Part shown: positions 14,695 through 22,984 of the stretch, in pieces
How the letters are laid out: each line of letters opens with the position of its first letter
Numbering within the stretch: position 1 is the first letter of the stretch
Origin: Doris montereyensis
Lineage: Eukaryota; Mollusca; Gastropoda; Nudibranchia; Dorididae
DNA length: 64,000 nucleotides
Assembly (NCBI GenBank): GCA_037039925.1
Contig: JAXRKP010000081.1
Location: 356,001 to 420,000 of the forward strand
Direction of reading: 5' to 3'
Made by a program: the position numbers and the translations under genes
The notes under the pieces: model-generated
The model's database searches: none
What the model was told of the DNA's origin: nothing
The model's input: only the letters and a program-made list of their open reading frames with translations

Positions 14695-17600
14695 GGATTA
14701 GGATAAGAAAAGCAAACTCCCACAAAATTAAGTCAGTAGATTACTCTGTGTGATACAATACAGGTTTTATTAAACACGTGTAACTTTTATCATTATCTCT
14801 TGTTATTTTTTACCTCTAACAGCTGGTTTCGTTTCTTCTCTCTGTTTAGGGTCATTAAGTGCCAAAATTCAGATTCTTCACTTTCTTCCTCAAAGAAATC
14901 TTCATCTGGCACGGCTTCCGCATCTCCCATGAAAGCCAAAAATACTACAGGCAGTTCATCTTCTGCGACTTCCATCAGTGACGGTCAAAGCGATATGAAG
15001 GGCAATCCAAACAAATCTCCTTGCTCATCAAAGACCACAACACAAAATGACAGGAGCCAGTCTAGGCCTAGTCACAAGATTATTTTCAATAACAACGATG
15101 TCAGAAGTTCCAAAGATATATCCTCATGGTCAGACAAGACACAAACAGCAGTCAGTGACAAAAATTTAGATACAGAGTTTGATTCAGATGATGAGCTTAT
15201 CGACTCTTGTTTGAAAGCAGAGGAGAACTCATGGAAAATGAGGGTGGCATGTCACACACTGAAATGAACATGGAAACAAAACATATGCCATCAACTTATG
15301 GTGATGACGACAGGGTCATGGAATGGGAAGAAGAAAGCGTGAGACATTGTTCCCAGATACAGCCTTCTTCATTTGGAATTGCAGATAGCATAACAATGGA
15401 AGGTATTGAGACAACACAGAATTGTATCGACCAACCTGAAGGTGGCCGTGAGGAAGGAGAAGCATCTGACAGCAACGAGGAAGGGGAGATAATAAGTGAT
15501 GAGGAGGGAGAGAGATCAAACAAAAGTGGGGACAGTGGTGAGGAGGAAGGAGAGATCATTGAAGAAGAAGAGAAGGCTGACAATGAGGTGACAGCCTCTG
15601 AATCCAAAATTGATGATATCGAAAGCACTGAAATTAAACCCGTCAAAACAGAGATTGTAAATGCTGGGAACGAAGATGATGAAAGTGTCTCTAACTGTAT
15701 TGAAATCAAGTTGGAAGCACCGACAGACAGTCAGGAGGATTACAAGGAAAGTGTCAGTCCTGAAAAGGAAAAAGAGGAGGAGGAGGAGGATGATTATGAT
15801 CCAAATGACCCCATGAATGGCTCCTTCCAAATAGCAAAGTTTTTACACAGCCTGGTGACAAATGAGTTTGATCGTAAGAAGGAGGCAGACCAGAGGAGGG
15901 AAGAAGAGGAGAGAAAGAGAGAAGAAGACGAGAGGAAGAGGGAAGAGGAAGAGAAAAAGAAGTCAGAACCTCAAAAGATTTATCGGGGCATAAGATTAGC
16001 ATTTTAGATTTTCTTGGCAACGCGGGTGCTATGTTTGGTGTATGTGGTGACAGGCACAGCAGTAGGACCCCAGGTAGAGGAGGTCGCGGACGTGGTACCA
16101 TACGGCCTTTCAATTTCGGTCGGGGCAGAGGAAGTAAGGATGAAGACCCACAAGGTGGCAGAGGCAGGGGAAAATGGGAAAATTCCTTTCCGTCTAAGGG
16201 AAATGGATTTGATGGTGGAGAAGAGGGGAGAGAAAATCCAAATGTCCATGAAAGACATATGCGGTCTGGACCAAGACAAGATTATCTAGAGCAACGGAGT
16301 CGCAGTCACATGTCCGACTCTTCTGAAAGGAGTACCTCACGGTCGGGACGAAATATTGAAGAAAGAAAGAGAAAAAGAGAGGACTTTGCTAACCGTAGTG
16401 TGAATGGACACTCCAAAAGAGATCGAAACTCGAGGAGGGAAGGGGCTCGAAATAAAAGGAGAAAAGTTGAACGAAGGAAAGAGAGAAAAGTTTCAAAACA
16501 TCATCACAGAAGGAGTCAAGAGAGTAGTGAGAGTAGCAGTAGCAGCGAGAGCGGGAGCGAGAGTGATAGCAGTTCTAGCAGTTCAGATGGATCACTCATT
16601 AAGCTGTCTGAAACTTGCGCCATGCCAACCACTCTAGTGATAGTCCTTGTCCAACACCACCGTCAGCTCCCCCTCCACCGCCTCCGCCACCACCGATACC
16701 AGGCCAAAGTCAATCCCCAGAGCCACCACCACCTCCTCATCTCGGTCCCCATCATGGCCACATTCCCTCCTCAGGTGTGTCCCCCAGTCGCCCATCTGCC
16801 CACACCCATCCTGGTTACAGCCATCAAGGCAATGCTCATCATATACCGGTGCAGGCCCAAGGTGTCAAGTGCCACTCCGAGTCAAGCTATGCCCCAACTT
16901 CAGGTCAGGCTCCCCCAGGGCAACCCCATGCCCCTGCAGCTTATCCTCAAGCCTACCACCATTCCAGCCAACAGCACCATGCCCCCCAGCAGCCAAAATC
17001 CCCCATCCACTGTCTCTCATCCAGCTGGCCATCATCCTCCGCCAATTGCTGGTGCCTATCGTCCGTCTGCACATCCCACAACAGGTTACCCATACTATCC
17101 ACGTCCTCACTCACATCCGTCTTCATACTACCCTTCTGCCTCCCTACCAAACGGCCAGCAAAGACCTGGAGCTCCGGTCACATCTACACATTCAGGTGCT
17201 GCGACTTATCCTCCTCGTTACCCATCACAGCATCCAAGCTCTGGCTATCCCACGGCAGCCTCAGCCGTTCGGCACCCTCAACAATACCCAGCAGCCTACC
17301 CTCCTGGCCATGTGCAACGGCCAGCCACCTCCCACCCATACTACCCTGCTCACACATCTTCCCATCGTCCAGCTGCACCCCAACCCCAGACGTACTCTTA
17401 TCCTCACCGCCATCCGTATCCAGCCTCCACCACCGTCAGTGCAAGCTCTCATCCGTCGGCCCGTCCTCCGCATCCTCAGTATTCCGTGTCTTCCACACGC
17501 CCGCATCCATCGGGCATGGTCAGACCTGAGCCCTCTTCAAGTGTCAGGCAGCAGGACGCTGCCTACTTCCACTCTCAGAGGCACATGAGACCGGTGAAGG

Positions 17601-20600
17601 AGAGCCCTCAGAAAACCTCGCCCAAACCTGAAACAAAATCTGCTCGACTTATTTACCGACCCTCTCCTCCGACCGTGAGAGGTGTTGCTACGTCAGATCG
17701 TGTTGCTTCAATTATGCTGCATGATGAGGTAATTATTCTTACTGTTAAAAAAAAATTAAAATCTTTGAATTGATGCATTGAAAGTCACGAGTTAAAGAGT
17801 TTACAATGGATTGGGTTTTTTTTTATTTTAAGAGAGGGGCATGCTCCTTGTTTGTCTCTTGATCGTTCTGTTGTTGCTATTAGGGGGGTTTGTTGGGGGG
17901 GGGGGGGGGGGTTGCTTCTTTGTTGATTTGTTCTTTTTTGTTACAGGCTAAGATTCAAATTATTTACAAATGTCTTTTGAAGGCTCTATGTTGTAGCCTC
18001 TCTGGACAATGACGTGTGTGTTCGAGACCGATACACAGAAACTAAAGAGCAGAGAGACCCCAGACAAAGACTGAAAGGGAAGGGAGAAAGACCCCAGACA
18101 AAGACTGAAAGGGAAGGGAGAGAGACCCCAGACAAAGACTGAAAGGGAAGAGACCCCAGACAAAGACTGAAAGGGAAGGGAGGAGACCCCAGACAAAGAC
18201 TGAAAGGGAAGGGAGGGAGACCCCAGACAAAGACTGAAAGGGGGAGGGAGACCCCAGACAAAGACTGAAAGGGAAGGGAGAGAGACCCCAGACAAAGACT
18301 GAAAGGGAAGGGAGGGGAGACCCCAGTCAAAGACTGAAAGGAAGGGAGAGAGACCCCAGACAAAGACTGAAAGGGAAGGGAGGAGACCCCAGACAAAGAC
18401 TGAAAGGGAAGGGAGAGAGACCCCAGTCAAAGACTGAAAGGGAAGGGAAGAGACAGACAAAGACTGAAAGGGAAGGGAGAGAGACCCCAGACAAAGACTG
18501 AAAGGGAAGGGAGAGAGACCCCAGTCAAAGACTGAAAGGGAAGGGAGGGAGACAGAGCCAAAGGAGTCATGAGATTTTCTGTACATTTTCCTCTTTCTCT
18601 TTCTCAGTTGTTTATGCATGTTGCTAACATAGACTCTTCTATAACTCTTTAATGAGTGGTTGGCAGCCTCTGCTCTGCTGGTAGGTCCTGCTTCTTTCCT
18701 TTCATGTTTTCAACATCTGTCTTTCATCTGGTCGTTTCCTCCAAATCCACTTTGAGGTCACAACGTATGATGATGTAAATTGCACTATCTCAATTTTTCT
18801 GGGTATAAGATGACTGTTATGGCTTGAAATACATTTTTGTTCTTTAAAGCCACCACATTTGAATTTTTTAAAACTGCTCAATTTTTATTTATTTGGTAGC
18901 TAGATTAGTGTTCCACTTTTATTTCGAGTTTATGCAGATGAAACAAAATCTTTAAACAGATATGAAACAAATGACATCAGTGATGGTTTTTCTATTTTTG
19001 GTCTCATGTTTGTTTATGTAATATTAGTCTTATCAAAGTTAAACTCAAAAGAGTTCCCACATGAACACGTGAATATGGTCATGTGTTGTGCATTTGACAA
19101 GGCTGTCTTTTTCATTCATTCAAGGCACCCACTGTACTAAATGAAGTATCATAATTGTTACAGAAATTAAGCCACAGGTTTCCATAATCAGCCTCAGCCA
19201 TCTGAAACTTCTTAACCGTGGTGGTCACTGTTTTAAGGATTCTCTCGAACTCAAATGACCCCAGGCCTAAATTAAAGAGGAAGAAGAAAAAGAAAAGATT
19301 CAATAGTCCTTCAGAAGCTTTGAAGTGGTGTCGGTGGCCGAGTGGTTAGGCTGCCAGACTTGGGATCATGAAATCCCAAGTTTGAATCCTAACAAAACTA
19401 GGCCCGACGGTGTGTTCCTTTGGAAAGACACTTAATACGTATTTTTCCACTCGACCTAGTGCAAATAGGTACAAGCACTAGTTTGGGAATAAAACCCTGC
19501 ATCGGACTACTGTCCTGTCCAGGAGGTGATTATTATGACCTGTTCCACTTCACACTACTGAAACCGGGATATGCCTGGCTCTATGGGCCATGATGGCCTT
19601 GAAGGAACTTCTTATCAGAAGCTTTGACTCTTACAAAATCAAAGATGTAATAGTTTGCTTCACAATTTCATTGGTAGTCTTTTCATTGGTTCTAATAAGT
19701 TGCCTGTTCTACACCAGATGATGTATTATTTTCAACACTTTATTTACGCAGGTGAAAAAGGGATTCAGGCAGCTGGTTGAAGATGCTGTGCGATCAGCCC
19801 TGAAACCAGCTTGGGGCGCCAAGAGACTTTCAAAAGAATCCTATAAAGACATCTTCAAGAAATGTGTGGAAAAGGTAAGAAGTGATTTAGACTTAGTTTT
19901 GAGTTCTTATTTTCTTCCTACGACATAAAGCCTTGTTAGCTAAAACAATCTCTTTTCTTCCTTTCTTATATATTTTTTTTTATCTTTTGCTAAAAAAAGT
20001 AAGCTGTCAATAAGTTTCTGATAAAAAATCTCATGATTTCCGGTTGACATTGACTTTTTCACCAAGGAAAAGACACCTAAAGAAGCCAGTTTGCATGCTT
20101 CCTTGAGAGTTTCCGTGGAATAATCTCTTGCGTTTAGTTCAAGATAGAATAGGAAAAAGAATCGATCGGTCAGATTTCAGCCAATTACAGCCTGTTTATT
20201 TCATATCAAATTTCAGGCCATAGCGAAAGTTGTGGCAAATATATTTTAAATTTGATTAGCAATAATAGGGTGAAGGAAAGAGGGTTTCTGATCATGGTTT
20301 TGAGGACCAGGAAGCAGAGGAACAAACAAATTCTCTTGAATTTCAAGTTTTATAAGGTCTATGATTTAGATACAGAACTATTAACTGGTTGCTCTAGTAT
20401 GGTTACATAGTCTGGTCTCTTTATCTTTTAATTTTTATGAAAATGGCAGTCTACTGTTTTGTCTACTGGTGGCATAGTGGTAAGGTGACTGCTTACACAT
20501 GCTAGGCTTTTCTTTTTGCTTTCACTCCTTTCTTTACCTCTCATCTTGCTGGTACGTTTTATTTCACCATGAGATCACCACATATGGTTGATGGGATAAA

Positions 20601-20907
20601 TTCCAATCAAACAAACAAATCCCCTGTCATTTCTATTATTATGATAAATCACAGTCTAGTACCCACAGCTGTAAGAGTTAGACAATAAAGATTATGGACA
20701 TTTCATCAATCTTTGAAAAATTCAAAAGTCCAGCAACTTAGTAACCATGACACAAGCTACTTCTTCTCATTCTCAAGTTAATTTGGCTGTACTTTTGATA
20801 TCTGTCATCTGCAGGTGTGTGGCTCCAAGGAGACTGTTGTCCAACAGGATAAGATCCAATCCTTGGTAGACGCATATGTAGTTAAAGCAAGGAAAGCAAG
20901 GTCCTAG
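790..20907 (+). CDS. PHRF1: PHD and RING finger domain-containing protein 1 (spliced gene, 13 coding exons)
   Basis: This is a PHRF1 orthologue. Coding exons read as 790-991, 3091-3392, 6889-6972, 10044-10168, 10640-10731, 11030-11181, 11675-11951, 12375-12591, 13911-14023, 14275-14398, 14850-17728, 19752-19874 and 20815-20907. They total about 4.78 kb, or roughly 1590 residues, close to the ~1650 of vertebrate PHRF1. Domain order is acidic N-terminus, RING, PHD, basic region, the conserved DLLGSI and RDGSLSAK motifs, a DYDPNDP motif, an RS/Pro-rich tail and a C-terminal SRI-like domain. In the known family the protein is a nuclear E3 ubiquitin ligase; the PHD binds histone H3 tails and the SRI domain binds the phosphorylated RNA polymerase II CTD. 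Every junction has GT-AG borders. The frame breaks inside exons 7, 8, 9 and 11, mostly at short homopolymers, so a conceptual translation from this sequence will be wrong there. No stop codon occurs in the homologous frame between breaks, so I favour consensus errors over a pseudogene. The start ATG at 790 opens the acidic segment; an upstream start is not excluded. Confidence 0.93.
1369..2363. mobile_element. Tc1/pogo-like non-autonomous DNA transposon with TA target duplication
   Basis: The left end reads cagtagtcgccg and the inverted right end reads cacagtcgccg. Both are flanked directly by TA (1367-1368 and 2364-2365). Both ends carry repeated gtgcac words in the subterminal 80 bases. This is the layout of a Tc1/mariner-superfamily (pogo/Tigger-type) element. 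The 995-bp interior has no transposase reading frame. It lies in PHRF1 intron 1. Confidence 0.6.
2455..2560 (-). mobile_element. LINE 3' end fragment with (ATT)n tail
   Basis: An (ATA)n run is followed by aaactttattgttcatcatt. Read on the minus strand this is a short 3' UTR ending in (ATT)n, the tail type also seen on the LINE pieces at 14.7 and 52.1 kb. No coding part is present. Confidence 0.4.
2685..2815. repeat. TACA microsatellite in PHRF1 intron 1
   Basis: A run of pure tacatacata about 75 bases long is followed by imperfect cacaca/tata variants. The motif is the same as in the giant array at 35.0-40.8 kb. Confidence 0.9.
3091..3392 (+). CDS. PHRF1: PHRF1 exon 2, acidic stretch and first half of RING
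   Basis: The acceptor is ttttacacag and the donor is aaag/gtcagt. About 60 residues of Asp/Glu repeats are followed by a Lys/Glu segment and then the RING core: CPIC, a following ESC, DHNFC and LEC, ending in EWAK. These supply the first six zinc ligands of a C3HC4-type RING. The GTPE and FCLECI context is the closest match to PHRF1 among RING proteins. The exon ends in phase 0. Confidence 0.92.
3393..6888. other. PHRF1 intron 2
   Basis: The intron holds a (CA)n microsatellite at about 3720-3758, a LINE fragment at about 5041-6290, a poly-C run at 6040-6054 within that LINE, and otherwise AT-rich sequence in which I recognise nothing. Confidence 0.7.
5041..6290 (+). mobile_element. Degenerate LINE reverse transcriptase fragment (family 1)
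   Basis: Broken frames keep the order of a non-LTR reverse transcriptase. A GMKQS ... PTLFSILIS segment lies near 5306-5360 (usual form G-V-K-Q-G-C-x-x-x-P-x-L-F-x-I). The catalytic box near 5482-5496 reads LFANE where FADD is expected. A C-terminal segment with [15 protein letters not shown] at 5800-5850 precedes a [10 protein letters not shown] string at about 6001-6030. The loss of the catalytic Asp pair and the many stops show that it is dead. Confidence 0.8.
6889..6972 (+). CDS. PHRF1: PHRF1 exon 3, end of RING
   Basis: This 28-codon exon starts [15 protein letters not shown] after a tttcctcag acceptor and ends FKQ before gtatat. It completes the RING. The final ligand pair reads C-P-V-D, so the eighth position is Asp and not Cys; PHRF1 proteins as I know them share this substitution. 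Both borders are phase 0. The exon is too short to stand out without its neighbours. Confidence 0.9.
6973..10043. other. PHRF1 intron 3
   Basis: It contains a LINE 3' fragment at about 7636-8470 and a SINE-like pyrimidine-rich piece at about 7165-7275. The rest is AT-rich with short T runs, and I see nothing else in it. Confidence 0.7.
7636..8470 (+). mobile_element. LINE 3' fragment (family 2, same family as 29.1-31.8 kb)
   Basis: Broken frames encode the strings [46 protein letters not shown] and [11 protein letters not shown]. Each is almost identical to the minus-strand element at 29.2-30.1 kb. The 3' end reads ccatacaccgaaaggtagaa and is followed by an aaagaaagagaaaaaaa tail. In-frame stops and a missing 5' half mark it as a dead truncated copy. 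Confidence 0.88.
10044..10168 (+). CDS. PHRF1: PHRF1 exon 4, linker and first half of PHD finger
   Basis: The exon follows a tgatatag acceptor and begins FPVADKQ. It then runs through an acidic linker into the PHD finger: CEICGQ, then [15 protein letters not shown]. It ends in phase 2 at gg/gtatgt, and the split Gly codon is completed by exon 5. The pattern C-x2-C-x(11)-C-x2-C matches the first half of a C4HC3 PHD. The start is placed at the tatag acceptor because the later ag would put a stop in phase 0. Confidence 0.92.
10640..10731 (+). CDS. PHRF1: PHRF1 exon 5, second half of PHD finger
   Basis: The sequence reads [14 protein letters not shown], then CAWFCPECC. It supplies the His and the last three Cys of the C4HC3 finger, with the hallmark W-F-C-P-x-C end. 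The acceptor is tattcacag and the donor is a/gtaagt, phase 1. Together with exon 4 the PHD is complete and no ligand is missing. Confidence 0.93.
11030..11181 (+). CDS. PHRF1: PHRF1 exon 6, Arg-rich region after PHD
   Basis: The exon follows gacattcag and encodes [18 protein letters not shown], then many Arg residues and ends ESQDESE. Vertebrate PHRF1 has a similar Arg-rich segment just after the PHD. It enters in phase 1 and ends in phase 0 at gag/gttatt, a weak but usable donor. No frame break was seen in this exon. Confidence 0.85.
11675..11951 (+). CDS. PHRF1: PHRF1 exon 7, Lys/Arg-rich basic exon (frame uncertain)
   Basis: The exon starts [16 protein letters not shown] in phase 0 and becomes a long Lys/Arg/Thr run, the counterpart of the basic, probably nuclear-localising segment of PHRF1. 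The proposed donor is ca/gtatgt. Its length is 277 bases, which would leave phase 1, but exon 8 clearly opens in phase 0. At least one net indel is therefore present, most likely in one of the many A runs. The exact residues of the second half cannot be trusted. Confidence 0.75.
12375..12591 (+). CDS. PHRF1: PHRF1 exon 8, conserved RIADKLG segment; frame break at 12559-12562
   Basis: The exon begins [20 protein letters not shown] and matches the conserved RIA-x-x-LGL segment of PHRF1. The initial frame runs to TLSIR. After the GGGG at 12559-12562 the homologous reading moves by one base, to [10 protein letters not shown], and only then does the donor ga/gtgagt leave phase 2, which agrees with exon 9. 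Without that shift the frame would end in SE and a stop just past the donor. Confidence 0.85.
12592..13910. other. PHRF1 intron 8, with G/T-only tract at its 5' end
   Basis: The first 200 bases after the donor are almost purely G and T on the + strand: a (GT)n run, then G18 at about 12624-12641, then G/T words to about 12790. The rest is AT-rich up to the 9-bp minisatellite at 13342-13732. Confidence 0.8.
13342..13732. repeat. 9-bp minisatellite ctgtgtaac in PHRF1 intron 8
   Basis: About 42 copies of ctgtgtaac occur with occasional variants (tgtgtatcc, tgtgtaatcc). The repeated Cys-Val-Thr or His-Arg-Leu frames that open across it come from the repeat and are not genes. Confidence 0.97.
13911..14023 (+). 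CDS. PHRF1: PHRF1 exon 9, LSRSAL motif
   Basis: In the frame set by the corrected exon 8 it reads [18 protein letters not shown] followed by [14 protein letters not shown]. The LSRSAL-x-SH string is a PHRF1 hallmark. The acceptor is gatttttaag and the donor gcg/gtaggt. The exon leaves phase 1 but exon 10 needs phase 0, so a further one-base difference is likely near the end, possibly in the C runs at 14012-14018. An alternative reading in another frame is phase-consistent but loses all homology. Confidence 0.8.
14275..14398 (+). CDS. PHRF1: PHRF1 exon 10, DLLGSI motif
   Basis: The exon follows cttatacag and encodes [15 protein letters not shown], then [18 protein letters not shown] and VTINRDG. 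This matches the conserved DLLGSI ... HRDG block of PHRF1. It enters phase 0 and ends phase 1 at gatg/gttagt. No frame break is seen within it. Confidence 0.9.
14447..14697 (+). mobile_element. LINE 3' end fragment with (ATT)n tail in PHRF1 intron 10
   Basis: The sequence opens with a frame reading [12 protein letters not shown], the end of a reverse-transcriptase ORF of the type that closes F-K-x-R-L-K-T. It is followed by about 170 bases of 3' UTR and an (ATT)n tail at about 14657-14695. It is a 5'-truncated copy, related in layout to the element at 52-57 kb. Confidence 0.6.
14850..17728 (+). CDS. PHRF1: PHRF1 exon 11, large low-complexity exon with five frame breaks
   Basis: This 2.9-kb exon completes RDGSLSAK and then runs through Ser-rich, acidic, DYDPNDP, Glu/Arg coiled-coil-like, Arg/Gly-rich, RS-like and Pro/His/Ser-rich sections to LHDE before gtaatt. 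The homologous frame changes at A4 14864-14867, A3 15214-15216, G4 15985-15988, A3 16611-16613 and C6 16982-16987. Four of these are consistent with one missing base and the last with one extra (or two missing). The protein sense is continuous across each break and no splice signals surround them. The RGG-like part (about 16050-16200) and RS part (about 16300-16600) suggest RNA or phospho-CTD-linked roles, as known for the family. Confidence 0.88.
18052..18552. repeat. ~34-bp minisatellite in PHRF1 intron 11
   Basis: About 15 copies of a purine-rich unit of the form gaccccagacaaagactgaa plus agggaaggga occur, with small length changes between copies. The minus-strand frame that opens across it reads as a Ser/Leu/Pro repeat and is not a gene. 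Confidence 0.97.
18655..18790 (+). mobile_element. SINE-C-like fragment
   Basis: A gttggcagcctctgct...ggtaggtcc segment is followed by ttctttcctttc and later a gaggtcacaac element. The same order of words occurs at 34340-34635, and partly at 20459-20605, 7165-7275 and 52000-52065, which marks a dispersed family. The head with tggcatagtggtaaggtg at 20468 resembles a tRNA A box. Confidence 0.4.
19325..19616 (+). mobile_element. tRNA-derived SINE, family A (copy 1)
   Basis: The head reads gtggccgagtggttaggctg, a tRNA-Leu/Ser-like A box, and tttgaatcc supplies a B box about 55 bases later. The body contains gtgcaaataggtacaagcac and a ccaggaggtgattattatga block. It matches the copies at 43531-43786 and 62481-62750 over the full length. 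The large body makes a functional tRNA impossible. Confidence 0.85.
19752..19874 (+). CDS. PHRF1: PHRF1 exon 12, SRI-like domain, first part
   Basis: The acceptor is tttacgcag and the donor aaag/gtaaga, both phase 0. The 41 codons read [18 protein letters not shown], then [18 protein letters not shown] and so on. The SKE-x-YKDI string and the following Lys/Cys helix match the C-terminal SRI (Set2-Rpb1 interacting)-like domain of PHRF1, which is known to contact the phosphorylated CTD of RNA polymerase II. Confidence 0.93.
20459..20605 (+). mobile_element. SINE-C-like copy in PHRF1 intron 12
   Basis: The head ggtggcatagtggtaaggtg resembles an A box. It is followed by a T/C-rich tract and a gagatcaccacatatgg block that recurs in part at 7248-7270 and 34610-34630. 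The tail is rich in caaacaaa. Confidence 0.45.
20815..20907 (+). CDS. PHRF1: PHRF1 exon 13, SRI-like domain end and stop
   Basis: The exon follows catctgcag and encodes [20 protein letters not shown] followed by [10 protein letters not shown] and a TAG stop ending at 20907. It corresponds to the last helix of the SRI-like domain and the short basic tail. Vertebrate proteins have a longer tail, so this C-terminus is short. A possible poly(A) signal aataaa lies near 21897. Confidence 0.93.
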   Translation: MCGSKETVVQQDKIQSLVDAYVVKARKARS

Positions 20908-22984
20908 GGTTAAGAGTGGTTGTCGGCATCCGCGTATAGGGGAGTCCACCTTGTAGATAGCGTCTGGTTGACTTTGGAAACGGGAAATATTCATGGCGTG
21001 CATAAATCTGAAGTCTTCTTTCAAGGTTTGTCCCTGGAGAAAGACTTGGGAAAGGAGAAATGTTTTTGATCGACAAGCTTTGTCCACCTGTAATAACAGC
21101 AACAAAGCCCAATTCATATCAAGAATGCATGTTTTGTATAATCTTGTCATACAAATCCCCATTGAAAGTTTGATGCTTGTTTCTCTAAAAGCATAGAAGT
21201 CATTGATATGATTATGAAGAGCAAATTAAATGCACTTTAAATAGTGGCAATACCGTTTTGTACATGCATTTAAAACATGTTGACTGTTTTGACATGTACA
21301 AAGTCTAGGCTACCTTTAATATGCAGGGATCTGTCTACTCAGCAATCATAAGAAATTGATTTGAAGTCACTTTATGAGGGGAAAAGTTTGGATTAGTTCA
21401 AAAGGTTGGCAACACTTACAGTGAAGAAGAGGGAAATTCATGCTAACTTGAACTAGTTGCAGTTGCAAGCATTGTATCTTTGTGGGATGACTAAATTCAA
21501 AATCATGAGCCGACAGTTTAGAATTTGTAACGATGGAGCTGGTTGGGTAGAAAGAGTGTAAACTGAAACAAGTTGATGCGGTCCATTCTATATTATAAGG
21601 TGGGAGTCATCAGTTTGGTATGGAGACAAAGAGAAGGGATGCAAATGGGAATGAAGAAAGATCATCAAGTTACGACTATTGATTACAGCAAGAGTAAAAG
21701 AATGAATACTTTGAATGTATGATAAATTATACCTGTTTTTCAACCCAAACCTGAGGGCTGATAGCTTGCATCATGACACAGCACGATGATCAATTCTTCC
21801 TCTTTTGAGACCGTAACAATTTGAACAGAAAGCAATTATTTTAATTTTACTCAGGCAGTCTTATATTTAGCTTACATTTCACATTGTGCCCAGATTAATA
21901 AATGAATGAAGGGAAGTGAATAAGCAGCTAAACTGTGTCAGTATAGATGGAATACCAAGTCTCTCCCTATTTTTATTTTAGCTACCAACAACATCACAAA
22001 ATTAGATGTAACTTTTTAAATTTTATCTGTTGAAAGAAACAGCTTCTTTTATGGGTCTTTTTGATAATTCAGTAAAGGCTTTATTTCATAGAGTGCCCTC
22101 ACACGTGATAGCTTCATAAAGCTTTGATTAAGACAGTAATGTCCAATCATATGTTTTATACAATGTTGTTTACCTTCATGACGGATATCAAAAGACAGGA
22201 CTCCATGAAATGCATATTAGACAAGGGGATCCGATGTGTTAACGCCTGATTTTAGACTTTTTTCAAATCTACCGCTCTACCCAGTTTGACAAAATGACCT
22301 CATTTTTTAAAAGTATTTGCACATTCATTTCAAGTTGTGTTTTGGTTTGGTTTGTTAGTTTTGTTCTATATTTTATTTGTCGATTTCATCACCTTTTTTT
22401 TTTATTGAAGGGAAGGATTGTTATTTTTGTTCTTTGACCTGAATTGAAGGATTTGATTTTTATTTTAAAAATACAACTGATATCTCCATTCCTTGAATAA
22501 TGTTTCACAATTTTGAGCTGAAAGATGTTCTTGTGTCTCTTAGATGGACTCGTGGACAGAAATTAAGTTATTGATAGAATGGACTCATGCTAATTAAAAC
22601 ATTTACTCTCTCTCATGATTCGTCATTACACATTAAGCATATTTCATCTTCAACCTGGAATAATTCAATTCAATCATCTTTATTGATCCTTTTATAAAGG
22701 AAATTATACTTGTGTTATCACAATTTCCATTTGAAAAATAAAAGAATACATAAATGTATACATTCATTAATTTGGGAAAGAAGAAATGTTTCTGATCAAC
22801 AAGCTTTGCCCACCTATAGTACTAGCAACAAAGCCTATTGGGTTCTACTGTCCAATGATATTAATATTATGTAGAACTTTCTCCCTTTTTTTCTGTGTTT
22901 TTTTCTTCTAATTTTTTTTTTCACTTGCCAAGTCTGTGAATTATAATATGAGCTCCAAGATTAAGATGGATGAGGCAACCGTAA
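20908..22984. other. Region downstream of PHRF1
   Basis: The first part is probably PHRF1 3' UTR, with a candidate aataaa near 21897. An ~80-base word set, including gaaatgtttttgatcgacaa, at about 21045-21110 is repeated in diverged form at 22775-22840, so both are copies of a dispersed repeat. A tail-like caattcaatcatctttattg lies at 22668-22690 and looks like a minus-strand retroelement 3' end. No gene is seen. Confidence 0.5.

Larger units (their letters stand above)
17729..19751. other. PHRF1 intron 11
   Basis: This intron has a G-run of about 16 near 17897, the 34-bp minisatellite at 18052-18552, a SINE-C-like piece at about 18655-18790 and a tRNA-like SINE at 19325-19616. No coding sequence is seen between them. 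Confidence 0.7.

Noticed and set aside
16615..17529. A separate Pro-rich gene overlapping PHRF1 exon 11
   Set aside because: This frame is the PHRF1 frame between two one-base breaks, plus shadow sequence after 16987.
17960..18619. 219-residue minus-strand frame rich in Ser, Leu and Pro
   Set aside because: It spans the 34-bp minisatellite and similar frames open in other phases.
19325..19400. A tRNA-Leu or tRNA-Ser gene
   Set aside because: The A and B boxes are present but the stems are not complementary and the sequence continues into a SINE body with other copies in the window.
20773..21162. 129-residue minus-strand frame overlapping the last PHRF1 exon
   Set aside because: It overlaps a well-supported exon on the other strand and lacks any recognisable domain.
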